A DNA stretch of 64,000 nucleotides from DASYRM01 sp036004405. GTDB lineage: Bacteria; Acidobacteriota; Vicinamibacteria; Vicinamibacterales; UBA2999. Location of the stretch: positions 1 through 64,000 of the forward strand of contig DASYRM010000038.1 in NCBI GenBank assembly GCA_036004405.1, written 5' to 3'. Position numbers and translations under genes: made by a program. The notes below the pieces were generated by a model. It had not been told where the DNA came from. It was given only the letters and a program-made list of their open reading frames with translations, and did no database searches. Below, in pieces: positions 59,677 to 64,000 of this stretch (position 1 is its first letter; each line of letters opens with the position of its first letter).

Positions 59677-60855
59677 ATGGCCGGACCACTCCAGGGCGTC
59701 ACCGTCGTGGCCATCGAACAGGCGGTCGCCGGCCCGTTCGCCACCCGCCAGCTGGCCGATCTCGGCGCCCGCGTGATCAAGATCGAGCGGCCCGACGGCG
59801 GCGACTTCGCGCGCGGTTACGACACCACCGTCAAGGGGCTGGCGAGCTGGTTCGTGTGGTTGAACCGGACGAAGGAGTCGGTGACGCTGGATCTCAAGCG
59901 GCCGGAAGCGGCCGACGTGCTCGATCGGCTTCTCCGTGGCGCCGACGTGTTCCTCCAGAATCTGGCGCCTGGTGCCGTCGATCGCCTTGGACTGTCGGCC
60001 GCGGCGCTGCGTAGCCGCTATCCACGCCTCATCGTCTGCAACATCTCCGGCTACGGCACCACGGGACCCTACGCCGACAGGAAGGCCTACGACCTGCTGA
60101 TTCAAAGCGAGGTGGGCCTGCTGTCGATCACCGGCACCGAGGACACGCCCAGCAAGGTCGGCATCTCCATTGCCGACATCTCGGCCGGCATGTACGCCTA
60201 TTCCGGCGTTCTCGCCGCGCTGCTGACCCGCGCGCGCACCGGCGACGGCACCGTGCTCGACGTGGCGCTCATCGACACGCTCGGCGAGTGGATGACGTAT
60301 GCCGCCCTCTACACCGAGCACGGCGGCACGCAGCCGCCGCGGACTGGCGCCACCCACGCCACCATCGCGCCCTATGGCCCGTTTCGCACGCACGATGGCG
60401 CGCTCGTCGTGGCGGTCCAGAGCAATCGCGAGTGGGGGCAGTTCTGCGCGCACGTGCTGCAGCAGCCCGCGCTCGCCGACGACGCGCGTTTCGCGACGAA
60501 CGCGCTGCGCGTCCACCACCGGGAGGCGCTGACGAGCGCCATCGAAGCCGTCTTCTTGGCGCTGCCGCTGGCCGAAGTCCTGCGGCGCCTCGAGGGCGCG
60601 AACCTCGCCAGCGCGAACGTCAACAGCGTCCGCGAGTACGTACAACATCCGCAGCTGACCCATCGCGACTGCTGGCGCGAAGTAGGAACGCCCGGCGGAC
60701 CGATCCGCGCACTCATCCCGCCCGTCCGGATGGAGGGCGTGGAGCCGGTGATGGGCGCAGTGCCGGCGCTCGGGCAGCACACTCGGGCCGTCCTCGAGGA
60801 GCTGGCATTCGACGGTGACACTATCGCCCACTGGGCGCAGAGCGGAGTGATCTAG
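59677..60855 (+). CDS. CaiB/BaiF family CoA transferase
   Basis: 392 aa, class III CoA transferase. Catalytic Asp139 in KAYDLLIQSE; GADVFLQNLAPGAVDRLGLS and YPRLIVCNISGYGTTGPYADRKAYD in parts are diagnostic; the MAGPLQGVTVVAIEQAVAGPFATRQLADLGARVIKIERPDGGDFAR-type N-terminus (in segments) is complete. It should activate an acid to its CoA thioester using a CoA donor. AGGAA precedes the ATG, 4 nt after the PrpD-type stop. The next gene starts within its stop codon (TAGTG). Confidence 0.93.
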   Translation: MAGPLQGVTVVAIEQAVAGPFATRQLADLGARVIKIERPDGGDFARGYDTTVKGLASWFVWLNRTKESVTLDLKRPEAADVLDRLLRGADVFLQNLAPGAVDRLGLSAAALRSRYPRLIVCNISGYGTTGPYADRKAYDLLIQSEVGLLSITGTEDTPSKVGISIADISAGMYAYSGVLAALLTRARTGDGTVLDVALIDTLGEWMTYAALYTEHGGTQPPRTGATHATIAPYGPFRTHDGALVVAVQSNREWGQFCAHVLQQPALADDARFATNALRVHHREALTSAIEAVFLALPLAEVLRRLEGANLASANVNSVREYVQHPQLTHRDCWREVGTPGGPIRALIPPVRMEGVEPVMGAVPALGQHTRAVLEELAFDGDTIAHWAQSGVI

Positions 60856-62012
60856 TGGCTGATCTCGCTGAAGATCAACGGCTCGTCGTCAACACCATCC
60901 GCGAGTTCGTCGAACGGGACGTCATCCCGGTGGCGTCGGACATGGAACATCGCGGCGAGTATCCCCATGCGCTCGTCGAGACCATGAAGGAGCTCGGGCT
61001 CTTCGGACTGAACATTCCCGAGGAGTACGGCGGCAACCCGGTGGACTACACGACGTTTGCCGTCATCTTCGAGGAGCTTTCGCGCGGCTGGATGGCGCTG
61101 GCCGGCATCATCGGCACGCACCTGGTCCTTGCCGACGTCCTCGTGCGGTATGGCACCGAAGAGCAGAAGCGACAGTTCCTGCCGCGGCTGGCCACGGGTG
61201 AACCGCGCGGCGGCATCTGTCTGTCGGAACCCAACGCCGGCACCGATCTGCAGTCGATCAGCACGGTGGCGCTGCGCGATGGCGACAGCTACCGCGTGAC
61301 GGGATCGAAGATGTGGGTTACCAACGGGCGCTACGCCCAGGTGTTCCTGCTTCTGGCCAGGACCGACCCCGCCGCCAGTCCTCCGCATCGCGGCATGAGC
61401 GCCTTCGTCTTCGAGAAAGGCGCCCCCGGTCTGACGGTCGGACGCGACATCGACAAGCTCGGATACAAGACGGTGGAAACCACCGAGCTCCACTTCGACA
61501 GCTTCCCGGTGCCGGCGGCGAACCTGATTGGCGGCGTCGAGGGGCTGGGGTTCAAGCACGTCATGACCGGGCTCGAAGCCGAGCGGATCAACGTGGCAGC
61601 GCGAGGCCTCGGCCTGTCGCGCGCCGCCTTCGACGAGGCGATCCGGTACGCCCAGCAGCGCGTCACCTTCGGCAAGCCGATCGCCGAGCACCAGACGATC
61701 CAGATCAAGCTGGCGGACATGGCCACCAAGATCGAAGCGTCGCGGCTGCTGATCTACTCCGCCGCGGCGAAGAAGGACCGCGGCGAGCGCTGCGACGTCG
61801 AGGCCGGGATGGCCAAGCTCTTTGCCACCGACACGGCAGCCGAGGTCACCCTGGAGGCCATGAAGGTGATGGGGGGCAACGGTTATTCGAAGGACTTCGT
61901 CGTGGAGCGGCTGTACCGGGACGCGCCGCTCGTGGTCATCGGCGGCGGCACGAACGACCTGCAGCGTCTCATCATCGCCAAGGGGCTGCTGGAACGATAC
62001 CGGCGGACCTGA
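60855..62012 (+). CDS. Acyl-CoA dehydrogenase, isovaleryl/long-chain-like active site
   Basis: 385 aa FAD acyl-CoA dehydrogenase. Full-length fold: LGLFGLNIPEEYGG, LSEPNAGTDLQS, VTGSKMWVTNGRYAQ, GLEAERINVAARGLGLSRAAFDEAIRYAQQRVTFGKPI in segments. At the usual catalytic Glu position (YEGTN) there is Gly363 in IGGGTNDLQ; Glu243 in LEAERINVA stands where isovaleryl- and long-chain-type enzymes carry their catalytic base. So the active site seems intact but of that type. GTG start overlaps the CaiB stop by one base. Last gene of the three-gene operon. Confidence 0.9.
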   Translation: MADLAEDQRLVVNTIREFVERDVIPVASDMEHRGEYPHALVETMKELGLFGLNIPEEYGGNPVDYTTFAVIFEELSRGWMALAGIIGTHLVLADVLVRYGTEEQKRQFLPRLATGEPRGGICLSEPNAGTDLQSISTVALRDGDSYRVTGSKMWVTNGRYAQVFLLLARTDPAASPPHRGMSAFVFEKGAPGLTVGRDIDKLGYKTVETTELHFDSFPVPAANLIGGVEGLGFKHVMTGLEAERINVAARGLGLSRAAFDEAIRYAQQRVTFGKPIAEHQTIQIKLADMATKIEASRLLIYSAAAKKDRGERCDVEAGMAKLFATDTAAEVTLEAMKVMGGNGYSKDFVVERLYRDAPLVVIGGGTNDLQRLIIAKGLLERYRRT

Positions 62013-62095
62013 GCCGGCCAGTCGTGGGGGCCGCGGCCTCCGCAGGTGGGTAGGCGCATGGGCTCCAATATGTCGCATACTAGCGCCGCGCGGTC

Positions 62096-63016
62096 ATGCT
62101 CGATCGAAGACAGCTTCTGACGGGAGTCGTCGGCGGCCTGCTCGGCGGCCCGCTGACCGGTATTGCCCTGCCGCGCCCTGCCCTGGCGCAGCAGCCCGGT
62201 GTCACCGCTCTCAGCAGCCGCGTGGCGCTGGTGACCGCCGGCCGCACCAACGTCCTGGCGCTCACGACGCCCGACGGCCTGGTAGTCGTGGACAGCGGCG
62301 CGCCGGACCTCGTTGAACCGCTCATGGCCGCGCTGCGGCCGCTCGGCCGCGTGAGCACGGTCTTCAACACGCACTTCCACCCCGAGAACACCGGCGGCAA
62401 CGAGGCGCTGCGCCAGGCAGGTGCCGCCATCGTAGCCCACGAGAACACGCGGTTGTGGATGGCCACGCCCACGTGGCTGCCCACCGAGGATCGCTACCGC
62501 CAACCGCGGCCGAAGGGCGCGCACCCGACCAAGACCTTCTACATCGACGGATCGATGCAGCCGGCCGGCGAGCGCATCGACTACGGGTATCTGATCGAGG
62601 CGCACACGAGCGGCGACGTCTACGTGTTCTTCCGCGACTCGAACGTGCTGGCCGTCGGCGACGTCGCCTCGCCGGCCCGCGATCCCGAGCTCGACTACCT
62701 CACCGGCGCGTGGATCGGCGGGCGGGCCGACGCGCTGGCGCGGCTGGTGGATCTGGCCGGCCCCGAGACGAAGATCGTGCCGGGGTTCGGACCGGTCATG
62801 ACCCGCGCGCAGCTGCAGGCCGAGCGCGATCTGATGAAAGCGATCTACGACCGCACCGTCGATCGGGTCCGCGAGGGCGACAGCGCCGAGGACATGCTGG
62901 AAGGCGGCGTGCTCAACGGGCTCGCGCGCACCCTGACGGATCCGCACAAGTTCCTGTACGACGTCCACAAGGGCCTCTGGGCCCATCACAACAAGCTGTC
63001 ACCGAATGTTGTCTAG
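62096..63016 (+). CDS. MBL-fold exported protein with variant metal motif
   Basis: 306 aa. Tat-like signal DRRQLLTGVVGGLLGG, signal end near PALAQQ, then a metallo-beta-lactamase-like domain. The usual HxHxDH reads His93-Phe-His95-Pro-Glu97-Asn98, so two of the metal ligands are replaced by Glu and Asn. The rest (PDGLVVVDSGAP, NVLAVGDVASPARDPELDY, IVPGFGPVM) is well kept. It may bind one metal or be inactive. The TAG stop lies inside the palindrome at 63011-63071. Confidence 0.8.
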   Translation: MLDRRQLLTGVVGGLLGGPLTGIALPRPALAQQPGVTALSSRVALVTAGRTNVLALTTPDGLVVVDSGAPDLVEPLMAALRPLGRVSTVFNTHFHPENTGGNEALRQAGAAIVAHENTRLWMATPTWLPTEDRYRQPRPKGAHPTKTFYIDGSMQPAGERIDYGYLIEAHTSGDVYVFFRDSNVLAVGDVASPARDPELDYLTGAWIGGRADALARLVDLAGPETKIVPGFGPVMTRAQLQAERDLMKAIYDRTVDRVREGDSAEDMLEGGVLNGLARTLTDPHKFLYDVHKGLWAHHNKLSPNVV

Positions 63017-63071
63017 CGAGGCTTCGCCTCAGACCAGCAAGCATGTCGGGTCTGGCTTCGCCTCGCTAGAC
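63011..63071. repeat. 61-nt palindrome with nested stems after MBL gene
   Basis: Outer perfect arms GTCTAGCGAGGC (63011-63022) and GCCTCGCTAGAC (63060-63071), inner CAGACC/GGTCTG (63030-63035 / 63049-63054), plus a small GAGGC-TTC-GCCTC hairpin. It contains the stop codon of the MBL gene. Probable terminator or mobile palindromic element. Confidence 0.7.
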
Positions 63072-63104
63072 CCAGTATTTAATTGCCCCGCCTCCGGCGG
63101 GGCG

Positions 63105-63167
63105 TAGACGTCTTGACCGAGGAACACTTGACTCAAGATTCGACATTCCGGGCGGTCAAGACGTCTA
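63105..63167. repeat. 15-bp perfect inverted repeat flanking the ankyrin-gene start
   Basis: TAGACGTCTTGACCG (63105-63119) and CGGTCAAGACGTCTA (63153-63167), 33 nt apart; the interior holds the palindrome CTTGACTCAAG (63127-63137) and the likely TTG start. A separate CCCCGCC/GGCGGGG hairpin precedes it (63086-63102). Confidence 0.7.
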
Positions 63168-64000
63168 GAGTGCTCGCATCGTTCGCGATCTCGCTGGCCG
63201 CCGCGGCTTCGGCTCAGGCGCAGTCGGTGCTGGCGGACAAGATCCAGGCCGGCGATCGCAAGGCGGCGCTGGCCCTCATTGCCGGCGGCGCCAACGTCAA
63301 CCAGACACAGCCCGACGGCTCCACACCGCTCCACTGGGCGGTGTATCGCGTGGACCGCGAGCTGGTGGCGGCGCTGCTCCGCCGGGGCGCGAAGGCCAAC
63401 GTCGTCAACAAGTACGGCGCGAGCCCGTTGGCCGAGGCGGCGCGCGTGGCCAACGTGGACCTGGCCGGGATGCTCCTCGAGGCCGGCGCCGGCCCCGACG
63501 TCGTCAACGACGACGGCCAGACGCCGCTGATGCTGGCCGCACGCACCGGCGCCATTCCGATGGCAAAGCTGCTCGTCCAGCACGGCGCCGACGTGAACCG
63601 ACGCGAGACGTATCGCGATCAGTCGCCGCTGATGTGGGCGGCCGCCGAAGGGCACGCCGAGATGGTCGAGTTCCTGGTGGCGCAGAAGGCGGAGCTCGAT
63701 ATCCGCGCCAAGTCCACCGACTGGGACACACAGATTTCGAGCGAGCCGCGCGTGCAGTACCGGCCGACCGGCGGGTTGACGCCGCTCCTCTACGCGACGC
63801 GCGCCGGCTGCCTGCGCTGCGTGGCGTCGATTGTCGGGGCCGGCGCCGACGTGAACAAGCCGAATCCCGACGGCATGACGCCGATGATCATGGCGCTCGA
63901 CAACGGCGCCCCCGCGGTGGCGCACTACCTGCTCGACCACGGCGCCAACCCGAACACGTGGGACTGGTGGGGCCGCACCGCGCTCTACGTGGCCGTGACG
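63128..64000 (+). CDS. Exported ankyrin-repeat protein, 3'-truncated
   Basis: The frame is open to the end of the window (291 codons from TTG 63128). A signal peptide (RVLASFAISLAAAASAQAQ) is followed by about six ankyrin repeats, with typical helices and turns: DGSTPLHWAVYRVDRELVAALL, YGASPLAEAARVANVDLAGMLL, DGQTPLMLAARTGAIPMAKLLVQHGADVN, QSPLMWAAAEGHAEMVEFLV, LTPLLYATRAGCLRC, DGMTPMIMALDNGAPAVAHYLL. Ankyrins bind proteins in the envelope or outside. The start is uncertain: TTG 63113, TTG 63128 (GAGGAA 4 nt upstream) or GTG 63170 all fit. Frame assignment is from direct translation. Confidence 0.85.
   Translation, partial: MTQDSTFRAVKTSRVLASFAISLAAAASAQAQSVLADKIQAGDRKAALALIAGGANVNQTQPDGSTPLHWAVYRVDRELVAALLRRGAKANVVNKYGASPLAEAARVANVDLAGMLLEAGAGPDVVNDDGQTPLMLAARTGAIPMAKLLVQHGADVNRRETYRDQSPLMWAAAEGHAEMVEFLVAQKAELDIRAKSTDWDTQISSEPRVQYRPTGGLTPLLYATRAGCLRCVASIVGAGADVNKPNPDGMTPMIMALDNGAPAVAHYLLDHGANPNTWDWWGRTALYVAVT

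Noticed and set aside
62024..62040. Further REP-like unit GTGGGGGCCGCGGCCTCC after the acyl-CoA dehydrogenase
   Set aside because: It has the GTGG foot and a short palindrome, but no TTCA/TGAA loop and a truncated stem; treated as a degenerate remnant.

Overview
The window is GC-rich bacterial chromosome, coding-dense on both strands. The gene content points to an Acidobacteriota genome, most likely of the Vicinamibacteria type. The pointers are an Oar-like TonB-dependent receptor with an N-terminal carboxypeptidase-regulatory domain, a DUF1592 plus DUF1552 pair, a Ser/Thr kinase fused to a WD40-like propeller, DUF6152, several small secreted families, and M13 and M64 peptidases. The assignment is by gene content only. 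I see no rRNA, tRNA, CRISPR array, IS element or prophage, and no intergenic gap exceeds 300 bases.

Layout. 1-9.7 kb: a 5'-truncated IlvD/Edd dehydratase, a secreted protein with DUF6152, an MBL-fold lipoprotein, an isochorismatase-like hydrolase, a TonB-like protein, a flavin oxidase-like protein, a haloperoxidase-like protein, and a winged-helix-FHA regulator joined to a transmembrane Ser/Thr kinase. 12.4-19.4 kb: a PEGA protein behind a sigma-54-type promoter, a GNAT, and a minus-strand four-gene operon whose members all overlap by 4 bp (a His-rich membrane protein, a FixH-like lipoprotein, a NapH-like iron-sulfur membrane protein and a secreted tail-anchored protein). This is the best candidate for an undescribed redox system. 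A HEAT protein and an FAD oxidoreductase follow. 19.5-28 kb: a LuxR regulator, a DUF6544-like protein, a diheme cytochrome c, a DHOD-like enzyme with two related membrane proteins, and a probable polyphosphate operon (DUF4956, PLD-like, PPK2). 28-38 kb: a hybrid sensor kinase coupled to a receiver-PP2C phosphatase, a cytochrome c-PHM fusion, small secreted proteins, a dienelactone hydrolase and an M64 peptidase. 38-53.6 kb: the TonB-dependent receptor, a bicupin, an M13 peptidase, a carboxylesterase, tandem BON lipoproteins, DUF1592/DUF1552, an FGE-like protein and a His-rich lipoprotein. 53.7-64 kb: a MetE-like protein, an MFS exporter, a group-D-type flavin monooxygenase, then a divergent acyl-CoA operon (MmgE/PrpD, CaiB/BaiF, acyl-CoA dehydrogenase), an MBL protein and a 3'-truncated ankyrin protein.

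The strongest non-coding signal is a dispersed family of about 20 short hairpins preceded by GTAG or GTGG, the architecture of REP sequences. They occur singly, in inverted pairs and in arrays. They supply stop codons to several genes, one sits in frame inside the DUF1592 gene, and two flank the hydrophobic core of a signal-peptide coding region. Three good sigma-54-type promoters and a recurring pattern of -10 boxes 5-8 nt before SD-less start codons (leaderless transcription) are the other genome-level signals.
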